The position numbers were made by a program, and so were the translations under genes. A DNA stretch of 64,000 bases from Chionoecetes opilio. Lineage: Eukaryota > Arthropoda > Malacostraca > Decapoda > Majidae. The DNA lies in assembly GCA_016584305.1 (NCBI GenBank), contig JACEEZ010000371.1:18501-82500 (forward strand), read 5' to 3'. The notes under the pieces were generated by a model. The model was not told the origin of the DNA and did no database searches. It was given only the letters and a program-made list of their open reading frames with translations. The first letter of the stretch is position 1. Each line of letters opens with the position of its first letter. Positions 1-10,390 of this stretch are shown piece after piece.

Positions 1-219
1 TAGATTATGTGGATGACATCAAATATATCCGGTGAACACACTATGGGATGACATAGGCCAAAAATACATCAAAATACAAATCTCAAAAAGTCTACGGAAT
101 GACCTACTTTTTATGGAAAATTCTTAACTAAATAATCCGTGAACATTTTTTTGGACGAATAGTCGAATAATTACATCAAATAAAATCCAAAACACTGGAA
201 TTCCACAAAAATCAATTGA

Positions 220-1530
220 TTCCAGCCTTTTTCCGTTTAAAAATAACATTTACTTTGTTATTCAAAACGCTCCAAAAGAAAAAAAAATCTTTCCCTCCAA
301 CAGGGCTACGACTGTTATTGATGACGTCAGAACAGGGACACTCGCAGACACTCTGTCTGACACCTGTCGACAAATGTTATGATGAGCGATTGTACTTCGG
401 TGTCAGACAGTGAATCTGTCGCTGTGACAGATCTAGAGTACGATGCTCAATCTGACACCGAAAGAAATGACGCTGGTCGCGTATACTATGAGGAAAACGA
501 ACCTCAGATTGTCATGGGATCCTATATGTTTGAGCCCGAGTACGAGGTGGATTAACAGGTGTTATCAGAGCCTGAGGTTCAGCAGGAGGACCTGGCACTT
601 CTCCAAAACATGGATTGGTAAAATAAGGTTAAGCCATGTGTGTGTGGGAATCACAATGAAGGTACTTTCGAGAAAAATCCTATGGTTAGTTTTGGAGCTA
701 CAGTAAACTTCATTACTCAGAAACCACATACTAGCATTAACTACAGCATAGAGTTGGAAAATATGCAGACGGGAAGGCAGAAAGTGTGACAGCCACACCA
801 CCACAGGTTCTCTCACCACAGGGCACGCCCACTCCAAAAATGGTTTACTTGGTTTTTTTGGTGTTTTTAAGGGGAAAAGCCTCACGCGTGGGGGTCCACC
901 GCTGCGCCAGCCCCTGGCGCCCGTTAACGGGCCCCCTGGTCTGGTATGGTGTTGGACTGAGTCACTGTTTTACGGGGGGGGTGCCCCCCTTTGTCCAGTA
1001 ACCCATAAAGGTCACCTCACACTCGTCGCCCCAAAACCCACACACGGGGTAGGCGACTAGTCGCGCTGCACCTTCCCCCAGTCTTTCACCCGATGGTACC
1101 CTCACTACACCCTTTTCTCAACAAAAACTGCTCCCCCCAAACACTATAGGCGGTATCCCCCACACACGCCAATCCTTTTCCCCGTGTGAAAACTTTTTCA
1201 AAAAGGCAAGCTGTTTGCTGCACCATAAAGGATGCAGATGGGCAATAGCAAAAAAAATCTTCGAAACACCCAAAGCCCCCAAAGTACTATATTTATCCCT
1301 TGTTTACGTGCCTCTGACAAGCGGGGGGAAGAGGCCCCCTCATGCTACTCCCCGACCCGAGCTCCAAACCTTGAGAGCGTTTGAAAACTCGGGGAATTTG
1401 CAGTTTTTGATTGCGGAATTTTTAAAAACAGCTATTGAATAAAAAAGGACGACGTATTGTTATAAACTAGTTAAGGCTATGATTTGATTGCATAATAAAG
1501 AATGATAAATGGTCGGACGATTACTTTAAC
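220..1530 (+). repeat. Left copy of a ~1.3 kb dispersed inverted repeat (partner at 40965-42365)
   Basis: Reading the reverse complement of 40965-42365 gives the same order of blocks as this stretch: the acidic ORF, a CACA-rich middle, the block ending in a GCAGCTG/GCAGATGG-type motif, and the final GGACGATTACTTT block. Homology stops near both stated ends. This copy has many more homopolymer expansions (C and G runs) than its partner, which reads as poorer consensus quality or older decay. No terminal inverted repeat or target duplication was recognised, so it could be a segmental duplication rather than a mobile element. Confidence 0.75.
379..789 (+). pseudogene. Small acidic ORF (~136 codons), interrupted; P2X7-C-terminal-domain-like fragment (tentative)
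   Basis: One frame runs from tandem ATG codons at 379/382 to TGA at 787-789 and is broken by TAA at 553 and 619. The product begins with a Ser/Asp/Glu-rich stretch (MSDCTSVSDSES), then a YYEENEP segment, then SYMFEPEYEVD, then CVCGNHNEGT about 25 residues later. The inverted partner (41789-42200, minus) keeps the same start, the same final stop and almost the same length. At the position of the first stop the partner reads GAC-GAA-CAG, so that stop comes from a lost base. The acidic leader, the Y-x-FEPE motif and a Cys-x-Cys-Gly motif recall invertebrate proteins annotated as P2X7 intracellular-domain-like. That assignment is from memory of the family pattern and is weak. The ORF itself is better supported than its name. 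Confidence 0.4.
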
Positions 1531-2069
1531 CCAAACCCTAATGAAGCTTTTGCGTTTTTAAATCTCACCACTTCTTAACACATCAACATGAAAATAAAAG
1601 AGCACATCAAACCTAAATACCAATTTACGGGTTTAAAATACCAAAAAACTGAAAAAAAGTTGTAAAAATTTGTCATTTGGGGATCCGGCACAATTAGAAT
1701 TATTACCTTTCAGATTTATTTTGTTTGGCTATCGCGATTCAGCATAGCGCTTTTATGGGGAAACCAAAATAAGGCGCGTTAGCGGGGGTTTGGGGATAAT
1801 ATTTTGGGAGAGAGAGATTTCCAAGATGAGTTTTTTCTATTAAGTGCTAGAAACAAGAATTAATGCCAAACCAAAAGCACATTAATCCAAAAAGCAAAGA
1901 AAAATTTGAAATAAATCAATAAAAAAACCCTAAAAAAAGGGAAATAAAATATTATGAAGAGGAAATTTGCTGATAAAATATGCAAAATGAAAAAATTATC
2001 ACGAAAAAAAAAATCAAGAAAAATATCAAAAGAAAAAGATGATAAAGGGAAAGAGATGTCATTCACCCC
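1531..2069. other. A-rich intergenic stretch, nothing recognised
   Basis: AT-rich sequence with long A runs after 1860 on the plus strand. I see no coding frame, RNA gene or repeat termini. The minus-strand open frame near 1860-2066 is only the complement of the A-rich run. Confidence 0.5.
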
Positions 2070-2205
2070 ATGATCTTGTCCAGGCGATTAGAATCTTATC
2101 CCCAGTTTCCCCCCCCGGAACGATTTGGAGTCATTATGCCGATCTTGGGTAATGCTGGGACCTCACCACCACATACCCCGTTCCCCTTCCCTCGGGTGAA
2201 CAGAA
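2070..2205 (+). repeat. Left ~140 bp direct repeat flanking foldback element 1
   Basis: The sequence from CATGATCTTGTCC through the GATTTGGAGTC and ATGCTGGGACC blocks to the CGGGTGAACAG block recurs in the same order and orientation at 6719-6866 (CATGGTCTTGTCC, GAGTTGGAGTC, CTGCTGGGCCC, AAGGGGGACAG). The two copies bracket foldback element 1. They are too long for a normal target-site duplication and may be a pre-existing tandem repeat, or part of a larger element. Confidence 0.55.
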
Positions 2206-2289
2206 CCGCCCAAAGGACCTACCCATACTACGTCACGGTTGGGGTTTTACACGGTGCATTGGGGGAAAGGCGGGGTCGCCGCGGGGGGA

Positions 2290-2700
2290 CCTACAAAGGG
2301 AAAAAACTACGGCGATGGAAAAATTTAGAGTTATTTTCCGCGAAATTGATATTCCGGGGGCTATATTACTGTGCTTTTTCTCGTGAAAACCATAAAAAGA
2401 CCTGAAAAGGGATGTGTGCAGAGGCTTCAAAAAAAAAAAACAGAGTCCAAAACAGGCCTCGTAAAAAGAAGAAATGGTAGGTAGAAATTTTCCCTACCAC
2501 TTGCTTACTTTTAATGAGACTCTGCTGTGACTGTTTTCCTTTTTTAAAAGCCTTTGACATCAACCTTTCACCGAGGTCTTCTCTATTTGTCACGAGCAGG
2601 GAAAATATAGCACCGGGAATATAAATTTTCGCCCAAAAAAACTCTAATTTTTTTCATCATCGTAGTCTTCTCTTTGTGGTTGTAATATTAATGGTTAATG
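2290..2700. repeat. Left terminal hairpin of foldback element 1 (exon-like stem)
   Basis: The stem starts at GGAAAAAACTACGGCGATGG and folds back about a loop near 2490, returning as its complement around CATCGTAGTCTTCTCTTTG. It contains GTGTGCAGAGGCTT, the equivalent of the ATG-to-splice-donor block seen intact in copy 2 (38403-38470). This arm has lost the ATG and gained an A run. Confidence 0.6.
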
Positions 2701-2959
2701 TTTTAAAAAACCTTATTAATTGAGTTCATTTGTTGTCTTTCCCCAAAATAAGTAGGGTACGTCACCCCACAAAATTTGTATCACTTTGGGCGGCAACCCC
2801 CATCACTTTCTCATATTTTTCCTTGTCTACAAATGTTCGCTCAGTCCCTTGGAGACCCGCCCCCCTACCGCCTAAATCCCACACCTGTTTCACTTTTCCG
2901 GCTTTATAGCCCCTCGATCCCTCCCTCGATGCCCCCCCCAAGCCTCCCTTCCCCTAACG

Positions 2960-3040
2960 CGCACGCTCCCAAACACACACACACACACATAAACACCACA
3001 ACACAACCACACAACACACATACACACAAAATCGTTTAAT
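2960..3040 (+). repeat. CA-rich microsatellite
   Basis: (CA)n tracts with interruptions, mainly ACACACACAC followed by ACACAACC variants. It lies within the expanded left half of foldback element 1. Confidence 0.8.
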
Positions 3041-3261
3041 ATGATTAATATCTTTCTTTAATCATTAGTTGTTTCATTTTAAATTTTTATACTCTCTCTC
3101 TTCTTCTCTCTCTCCCCTTCTCTCCCCTCTCTCTCTACAAATAGGAATATACGAACGATTCAAATAAGATAGTTTCATAGTTTGTTTGGCAGGTGGGTGT
3201 TAATGAATTAATTTAGTTTTAATCCCGCAATTACACTAATGACATTTTAACAGCTCCCCCC

Positions 3262-3335
3262 CTTTTTTGTGTGTGGTGTGTGTGTGTGTGGGTGTGTGTG
3301 GTGGTGTGTGTGTGGGGTGTGTGTGTGTGTTTTGG
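3262..3335 (+). repeat. GT-rich microsatellite
   Basis: (GT)n with G insertions over about 70 bp. A second, purer (TG)n lies at about 3578-3602. Confidence 0.85.
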
Positions 3336-3449
3336 GTTGGGGGAGGTGTTTTTGGTGCTGCGTACGCGTGGTGGTAGTAGTAGCGTTTTGATTTTGGGTA
3401 ATTAGGGTTTAACCCCTGCCCCCCCACAAAGAAATTTTAATAAGGTGAC

Positions 3450-3495
3450 GTCCTCTCTCTCCTCTCTCTCTCTCTCTCTCCTCTCTCTTCTTTTT
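3450..3495 (+). repeat. CT microsatellite
   Basis: (CT)n tract inside the left half of foldback element 1. A complementary GA-rich tract follows at 3765-3855, so this part is pyrimidine-rich then purine-rich on one strand. Confidence 0.85.
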
Positions 3496-3691
3496 CATTT
3501 ATTTCTTCTCCACCCTCTTCCTTTTCCCTCTTCATTTCCAACATAAAATTTTCAGATAATATCACTAGGGGCTATGAGTGTGTGTGTGTGTGTGTGTGTG
3601 TATGTAGACAAAACATATATTTATACCTACAATAACACATCATACCCATATGGATTTATCGTGAATATTTCATCTGTGGAGGTAAATTAAA

Positions 3692-3935
3692 GAGGGAAAA
3701 GGAAAGGAGGAGGGGAGAGAAGAAAAGTAAATGAGAAAAAAAAAAGGGATAGATGCAAAGGGAGAGGGAAGGAGGGGGAGAGGAGGAGAGAGAAAGAAGA
3801 GAGGAGAGAGAGAGGAGAGAGAGGGGAGAGAGAGAAGAGCGAGGGGGGGGAGAGATGACCCCCTTTGGGTTTAACACCCCGGGGGGAAGGAGGGGAATGC
3901 AGGTCCAGACTTTGATTGGAAGGAAGGGGGGGGGG
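3692..3935 (+). repeat. Purine-rich (GA/GGA) low-complexity tract
   Basis: About 160 bp of GA/GGA repeats, then a G-rich segment. The open frames through it on both strands encode only Arg/Glu/Gly or Ser/Leu/Pro low-complexity peptides and are not genes. Confidence 0.85.
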
Positions 3936-4059
3936 GGAGTCAAGAGAAATAACGATAATTTTTTGGAAAAATACGAAAAGAAATGGAAAAGGATCGGGGC
4001 CCCGTGTGTATACTTTGTGGGGAGTGACTGTAATCATGGGTTTATTTAACAGCCAATAA

Positions 4060-4560
4060 ATACTTTTAGTCTATCCACATCACCAACCTTGTTTTGATTA
4101 TCTTATTACCCCTCCATAAAAAAGTGCTAACCACCGGACATACCACCCCTTCCCTCATGGTACGGTATGTCGTTACCATATTTTATCCCTAAACAAATCG
4201 GGATAAAACTCCCCGTGGTAAGGTAGGTTAGATTTTGCTTTGATTATCTTATTACCCCACCAAAAACTTGCAAAACCCACCGTGACATCCCTCTTGCCTC
4301 AGTACCTGGATGCTTAAACTTTTTTACCCCGACACATATGGGGAAAATTTCCCCGAGGGGGGAATGGTTAGGTTAGATTTTGCTTTATTTTTCTATTACC
4401 CCCATAAAAAATTGCTAACCACCATGAATTACCCTCCTCCCTCTGGTACCGGTCTCTTGTTTACCAAAATGGCCCTCCAAAAATGGGGGAAAACTCCCCG
4501 GGGAAAGGTTGGTTTGGTTACCTTGTGGAAAAAGGTATTGGGTTAGGTATTCAAAATAAA
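4060..4560 (+). repeat. Tandem ~180 bp unit array, forward orientation (foldback element 1)
   Basis: About 2.5 tandem copies of a unit containing TTGATTATCTTATTACC, a TAACCACC block, a GGTA block with GTCGTCTACC-type sequence, a GGGAAAACTCCCC block and GGTTAGGTTAGATTTTGCTT. The same unit recurs inverted at 5140-6090 and in copy 2 at 38800-39140 and 39370-39690. Each unit carries one or two TTAGG pentamers at its junction. Confidence 0.75.
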
Positions 4561-4739
4561 AGGAAAAATGCTTATTAGTTTACATACAACCCCACTTTAC
4601 ACACTTTTTAAAACCCTCAATACTCCCCTTTCCCCTCCCATTTAACTCTGTCATTGATTTGGTTTTAGTCCAGATAACCCCGAACTCCTTTGGTGGACGA
4701 AATTTTTTTTCGGGTGTTTTTTAGGGTTTTTTAAAATAA

Positions 4740-4758
4740 AATCGCAAAACCTTTTCTG

Positions 4759-4802
<44 letters not shown>

Positions 4803-4925
4803 TTTTAACCCAAACCTAACCTAACCTTTACCAAACCCTAACAACCTTTCAACTATTTATAAAAAAAAAAAAAAAAAAATAAAAAAAAACCTTTTCCCTT
4901 TAAAAAAAAAAAAAAAAAATTGCTG
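4740..4925. repeat. Poly-T/poly-A centre of foldback element 1 with AACCT pentamers
   Basis: A T run of about 25 is followed by an A run, then AACCTAACCTAACC-type pentamers, then further A runs. In copy 2 the equivalent centre is a clean short-loop palindrome (39215-39320). The long homopolymers here may therefore be consensus artefact at a palindrome apex. Confidence 0.6.
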
Positions 4926-5139
4926 AAAAAAAAATTGCACAGAAGGTTAGAGATTTCATTAAAAAACACAAAAAACACACCAGAAAAAAATAGTTTCGTC
5001 CCCCCAAAGGGGTTTCGGGTTTTTCATGGGGCTAATCCCAAATCATAACAGAGTAATGGGAGGAATGTGGGATGTATTGAAGGGGTTAAAGGTGTGTTGA
5101 AGTGGGATTTGTATGTTAATAAAAAGCATTTCCCTGGAT

Positions 5140-6090
5140 TATGATACCTAACCTAACTGACCTTTACCTAACCTAACAAAACCCTCCAAACCCATTACCG
5201 TCGGCGAGTTTTCCCGATTTGTGTGGTACGAGCTTTTTTTTTTTCGGTAGACGAAAATCCCGGGTACCATGTCACCGTGGTTTGCAATTGTTTATGGAGG
5301 AGTAATAAGATACACAAAGAAAATCTAACCAGCCTTTCCCGCGGCGATTTTTCCGATTTTTGTGGGGGTTTAAAAATATCGGTAGACGACAGTCCCGGGT
5401 CCCATGGGGAAAGGGAGGGTAATGTCACGGGGTTTTTATGCAACTTGTTTAGGATGGAGTAATAAGATAAATAAAAGCAAAATCAAACCCAACCATTACC
5501 GTTGGCGAGTTTTCCCGTTTTGTGAGGGATAAAAATATCGGTAAACAGTACCGGGGCCCATGAAGCAAGGAGGAAGTCACGGGGGTTATGAAACTTGTTT
5601 AGGGGGGAGTAAAAAGAAAAATTAAAGCAAAATCAAAACCTAACCTTTTACGTCGGGATTTTCCCCCGATTTGTGTCGGGAAAAAAATCGGTAACAACAG
5701 TCCAGGTCCCATGAGGAAAGGGAGGGGTAATGACGGTATTATCCCCTTGTTTATGGTGGAGTAAAAGTAAATCAAAGAAAAATCAAACCCAAACCCCATT
5801 ACCGTGGCGAGTTTTCCCGTTTTGTGTGGAAAAAATATGGGTAGCGACAGTACCGGTACCATGAGGAAAGGTGGGTAATGTCACGGTGGTTATGTAACTT
5901 GCTTAGGATAAAAGTAATAAATAAATCAAAGCAAAATCTAATAACCATTACCTCGGCTTTTTCCCCCGTTTGTGTCGGGATAAAAATATGGGGTAGACAC
6001 AGTACCAGGTCCCATGGGGCAATGGGAAATTCACGGTGGTTATGCAACTTGTTTTGGATGGAGTAATAAGAAAATCAAAGCAAAGGTTGG
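5140..6090 (-). repeat. Tandem ~180 bp unit array, inverted orientation (foldback element 1)
   Basis: About five copies of the same unit as 4060-4560, reverse-complemented. Recurring landmarks are CCATTACCGTCGGCGAGTTT, ATATCGGTAGACGACAGT, CCATGAGG(A)AAGG, CACGGTGGTTATG and GGAGTAATAAGA. Copy number differs between the two halves of the element (about 2.5 against 5), consistent with unequal exchange. Confidence 0.75.
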
Positions 6091-6204
6091 TGATGTTGGT
6101 ATAGACTAAGAGATTCAGGCTCTCAAGAACACACCTGATGTACCCTATTTTTATGGGGGAAAGACAAAAAAATGAACTCAATTAAAAAAGGTTTTAATAT
6201 TTCA

Positions 6205-6660
6205 AACCATGAATAGTACAACCAAAAAGAAAAAGACTACGACGATGAAAAAAATTAGAGTTTTTTTGGGGCGAAAATTGATATTCCGGTGTTTTTTCCT
6301 GCTCGCTGAAACATAGAAAAACCCCTGCAGTGATGGTTGATGTGAAAAGGGCTTTTTAAACCAGAAAACGTCACAGCAGAGTCTCATAAAAAAGAAGCAA
6401 GTGGTGGGGACATTACGTACCACCAGTTGCTTACCTTTGCGAGGCTCTGCTGTGACTCTGTTTTCTTGGTTTAAAAGCCTCGCACATCACCCTTTACCTC
6501 AGGTCTTCTCTATAGTTTTGCACGAAAACAAGCCAGTAATATAGCCCCTGGAATATCAATTTCCGGGGGAAAATAACTCAAAATTCTCCACGCCGTAGTT
6601 TTCCCTTCGTAGGCCCACCCGCGGCGACCCCGCCTTATCCCCACAATGCACGATGTAAAC
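6205..6660. repeat. Right terminal hairpin of foldback element 1 (exon-like stem)
   Basis: Contains GTGATGGTTGATGTG followed by the AAACCAGAAAAC block and then AGAAGCAAGTGGTGGGG. After a short loop (about 6412) the complementary strand follows as CACCAGTTGCTTACCTTTGC. One arm keeps the ATG of the exon-like block. The splice-donor-like AG|GTAAGCAA is visible on the returning strand. Confidence 0.65.
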
Positions 6661-6718
6661 AAATTGGGACATAGTAATAGTCGGGGGCCCATTGGGTCAG
6701 GGGGGGTGTGTTTTTCCC

Positions 6719-6866
6719 CATGGTCTTGTCCCCGCGAGTCGGACTCCGATCGCCAGTTTAAACCCCCCCCCATGCGAGTTGGAGTCTTTATTATCGACCA
6801 TAGGGGTACTGCTGGGCCCCTAACACCCCCAAAACACACCCCATCCCCATGCTCAAGGGGGACAGT
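6719..6866 (+). repeat. Right ~150 bp direct repeat flanking foldback element 1
   Basis: Direct-repeat partner of 2070-2205, in the same orientation and block order, immediately outside the right end of foldback element 1. Confidence 0.55.
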
Positions 6867-6977
6867 AATCCCAAAATTTCAGTTAAAACCCCCGGGAACA
6901 GTGAGCATTCAAATTGTCTCCCACAGAATGGCAGCCAGGCGCAATCCACTTGACCATCTGACGGTAAACATCGTATG

Positions 6978-7235
6978 GTGGTGTGTGTGTGTGTGTGAAA
7001 AGGAGGCAGGGAGGGGAGGGAGGGGGGGGAAAAAGGAAGGAAGGGAGGAAGTGGGGTTTAGAATGCAAAAGGGGGGGGAAGGACGGTAGATATGAACGAG
7101 AAAGAGAGAAAGGGAGAGGAGAGAGAGAGAGGGGGGGGGGTAATTATTTGGGCCCTCAAGTTCGAAAGGGAGGGGGGGATAGGGATAGAGGGAGGGAGCG
7201 AGGGAGGGAGCGGGGGAAGGAGGGGGGAAAGAGGG
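6978..7235 (+). repeat. GT then purine-rich low-complexity DNA
   Basis: A short (GT)n at 6978-6998 is followed by about 230 bp of GA/GGA-rich sequence. The open frames here encode Gly/Arg/Glu repeats and carry no gene-like composition. Confidence 0.85.
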
Positions 7236-7574
7236 ACAGCTTTGTTAGGTCATTCCCTTTCGTCGCTAGGGTTTAATGCTCTCTCCCCTCTTTTCCTTCT
7301 CTCTCTCTCTCTTTCAAAATAAGAGATAAGCAAAAAATTCTTTTGAGAAAAATTTCCCTATTATTTAAGCGGTGACTCATACTACATTTTTCCCCTATAG
7401 AAAATGGTTTCAACTGGTGGCCCAAAACTTTTTTAGGGGTGCCAGGTTTTCCCCGGATATTTGGAAAAAAACTGAAATATAATGAAACCATAAGTTAGCT
7501 GTTAATATTTTTTTAAATTATTTAAAAAAAAACCGTTTTTTTTTATATTTATATAGAACCCGGCTTATGGGGTC

Positions 7575-7586
7575 TTCAATTTTTTT

Positions 7587-7630
<44 letters not shown>

Positions 7631-7672
7631 CCTCTCTCTCTCTCCTCCTCTCTCTCTCTCTGCTCTCTCCCT
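7575..7672 (+). repeat. (CT)n microsatellite
   Basis: Nearly pure CT repeats of about 95 bp preceded by a T run. The remainder of 7240-7870 is AT-rich with no feature recognised. Confidence 0.9.
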
Positions 7673-7869
7673 CTTAATCAAAATTTCAAATTTATACAAA
7701 TGTATTAAAATTTAAAAAATTTTAAGGCAGAAGTGGACATTTCAGCAAATTATCCTGTCCCAAAAACATATTTAAAGCTTTCCTTATATCAAAAATATTT
7801 ACACACTATTTTAAAATGTAGGGTTTAAAATTATTGTTTCCCAAGGAACTGTCACACGCACTTGCATTT

Positions 7870-9035
7870 AATTAACGGGGGGACCCACGTTACGAACTTT
7901 GGGCGGGTGTGTGCGGCACCCTGGGGGGCCGCCCCCTTTCCCTGCGGGCCTCATGGGGGCCCCCGAGTGAAAAGGGCCCTGATACATCGCCCGTGACGCC
8001 CCAAACCCATCTAGGCCCACCCGCTCCGCTCCCCGACAAGTTTACCTCCCAAATATATTTTTCAGTATAAAAAATATATGTTATCTTCGGAAATTTTTTG
8101 TTCTATAAATTATCAAAAAAAAAAACCGTAAAACACACAAAAGAAAGCCTTTTGATACCTCAAGAAATATGCATGAACAAAAACTTTTCGCCATTTAAAA
8201 TTTTGCTCGTAAACATTTTCATGGAGAATATCAAAAGAAAACGGAATTTAATTGCTTTCCCTGATATATTTGTTTTTTGATAAATGAATTAGCAGCTGCA
8301 TAAATTTGCGTTAACTAAAAAAAAATATATTAATCAGGAAAAATACCCATTTTTGATTTTTTAGTTAGTTAACGCTAATTATGCATGCTGCTAAATTTAT
8401 TTATCGAAAAAAAAAAAAATATCAAAGGAAAATAATTTAAATTTGCTTTAAAGAATTCTCCATGTAAAATGTTTTTTAGCAAAATAAATTAAATGGGAAG
8501 GGTTTTAAATTCTGATATTTTGAGAGTCTCTAATGGCTTTCTTTAGTGTGTTTTACGGTTTTTTTTTTTGTAAATTTAAAAAACAAAAATTTCCCCAAGA
8601 TACCAGATATTTTTATACTGATAAACAAAAATTTTGGGAGGAAATTACCCGATTTAGTGTTAGTTTTTGTTAACGCTAATTATCATGCTGCTAATTCATT
8701 TATCAGAAAAAGAAAAAAATCAATGGAAAGTTAATAAATTCCGCTTTTATTTATATTCCCATGTAAAAAGTTTTCGAGCAAAAAACTTAAATGGCGAAGA
8801 GTTCATGATATTTTTGAGAGTCTCATAATGGGATTTCTTTTGTGTGTTTTTACGGTTTTCTTTTGATAATATTTTTAACAAACATTTTTCCCAAGATAAA
8901 AGTATATTTTTAAATGATAAACATATATTTGGAGGTAAAATGTACGGGGGCGGGCGGGTGGGCACTAGATGGTGCGACGTCACGGGCGATGTATCAGGCC
9001 TTCTCATCCGATAGCCTGGGTTCATGGCCCGGGCA
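7870..9035. mobile_element. Foldback element A with palindromic AT-rich core
   Basis: The outer GC-rich arms are inverted copies: the block CCTGATACATCGCCCGTGACG on the left returns as GTCACGGGCGATGTATCAGG at about 8979-9000. Inside lies an AT-rich core that is itself palindromic. The block AGTATAAAAAATATATGTTATC runs to a centre near 8335 (TTAGTTAGTTAACGC), comes back, and is followed by a second copy of the returning half (8650-8940). The same core occurs at 9400-10135, 25860-26275 and 28285-28690 with other outer arms, so the core behaves as an independent repeat. No transposase is present. Confidence 0.65.
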
Positions 9036-9217
9036 TCCACCTCAGCCGTAAGGCCTTCTACAGTGTTAACCCCTTTTCAAAAAGACTCAAGGGACGACCG
9101 CGCACGGGCTAAGGGCCTAACGGTTTTTTCATAAGTCACCCACCCTGCGGAGTTTGGCGCTTCGTGAGCGCTGGGGGGGTTGGGGAAAGCACCACGACCC
9201 CCCCACGACCGACCCTC

Positions 9218-9262
9218 CTACTACTACTACTACTATACTATACTACCCCACTATCACTACTA
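9218..9262 (+). repeat. (CTA)n trinucleotide repeat
   Basis: Imperfect ACTACTACTAC tract between the two foldback elements A and B. The rest of the interval between them shows nothing recognisable. Confidence 0.8.
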
Positions 9263-9319
9263 CTGATATTATTTTTTTAGTAGTATTATTATCATTATAT
9301 AGATAACAGTAGAAATGGA

Positions 9320-10215
9320 TTGACACTCCGCCGCCCCCGCGGGTGGACGGCAGTATGGCCCCCCAAACCAGTCGGGGGCCCTTCACTTTTGCATATGGGC
9401 TATCTATAGATGGTTTTCAGTATATATGATTACTGTTATTTTAAATGTTTTTTCTATAATATTATAAAATAAAAAACAGTAAAAACACACTAAGAAAGCC
9501 TTACGAGACTGAAGAAAAATGCAGAAATTAAAATTACTTCAACTCTTCGCCATTTAAACTTTGCGAGTCAAATTTTTTGATGAAGGGTATCAATTTAAGC
9601 GCAAATTTTTTACTTTCCATTGATTATTTTTGTTTTTTGATAAATGAATTAGAACCAACAAAAATTAGCGCTAAATAAATAAATAAAATCCCAATGGGAA
9701 TTTTCCCCATTGATGAGGGTTTTTATTTAGTTTAAAGCTAATTTTAACATTTTGTCAACATTTTTTCAGAAATCTAAATATATAATAAAAAAATAACTCA
9801 TCAATCGGGAAAAATTACCCGATTTATGATTTTATTTATTTAGTTAACCTTTTAAATTTTTGCATGGTTCTAATTCCTTTATAGAAAACGAAATACATCA
9901 AGGAAAGCTAATGAATTGCGCTTCTTTTGATACCCTTCATCATAAAAAATTGACTCAAAAATTTTGAATGGGATGAGTTTTAAGTAAAAATTAAGTTCAT
10001 GCAATTTTTTCAGAGTCTCGTAATGGCATTTCTTTAGCGTGTTTTACAGTTTTTTATTTGATAATATTATAGAGCAAAAATTTACGAAGATAACAGTATA
10101 TCATATATTGATAAACCAGCAAGATAAGTCATAGCAGAAAATAATGGGCCCCAGACTGGCCATGGGGGGCCCGTATTGCAGCTCCCGCGCGCGTAGTTGC
10201 GGGTGTCACACCAGG
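9320..10215. mobile_element. Foldback element B with the same palindromic core
   Basis: The left outer arm (ACACTCCGCCGCCCCCGCGGG ... GGCCCCCCAAACCAGTC) returns inverted at 10140-10215 (GACTGGCCATGGGGGGCC ... GCGGGTGTCAC). Between them is the AT-rich core with a centre near 9770 (TAAATAAATAAAATCCC / GGGTTTTTATTTAG), containing the same ATGCAT, CATTTAAA and CACACTAAAGAAA landmarks as element A. The outermost bases read GTGACA/TGACAC-like on the two ends. Target duplications were not resolved. Confidence 0.65.
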
Positions 10216-10288
10216 TTCTATGTTTCTAAGTTGTTATTTTTATTTTTATTATCGTGTCTTTATTCGAATATTATTTTTGGTGGGGAAC

Positions 10289-10390
10289 AAAAGAGAGAGA
10301 GAGGAAGAAGGAGAGAGAGAGGAAAGGGGAGAGAGAGAAGGGGGAGAGAGAGAGGAGAGAGAAGAGGAGAGAAGAGAAGAGGAGAGTGTG
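10289..10390 (+). repeat. (GA)n microsatellite
   Basis: Imperfect GA/GGA repeats of about 100 bp. All open frames through it encode Arg/Glu low-complexity peptides. Confidence 0.9.

Larger units (their letters stand above)
2210..6690. mobile_element. Composite foldback element, copy 1
   Basis: Both ends carry the same terminal block in inverted orientation: GGACCTACCCATACTACGTC on the left, and its complement near 6660-6690 around GTAATAGTCGGGGGCCCA. Next comes a GGGGTCGCCGCGGG block, then a hairpin (2290-2700 and 6205-6610), then inverted arrays of a ~180 bp unit (4060-4560 in one orientation, 5140-6090 in the other). The centre is poly-T/poly-A. Copy 2 at 38181-40345 has the same plan in half the length. 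The extra length here comes mainly from microsatellite-rich DNA at 2780-4050. I see no transposase. The plan resembles foldback (FB-like) transposons, but the family is not one I recognise. Confidence 0.65.

Noticed and set aside
4060..6090. CRISPR-like array
   Set aside because: Units of about 180 bp without unique spacers, present in both orientations in a eukaryotic repeat element.
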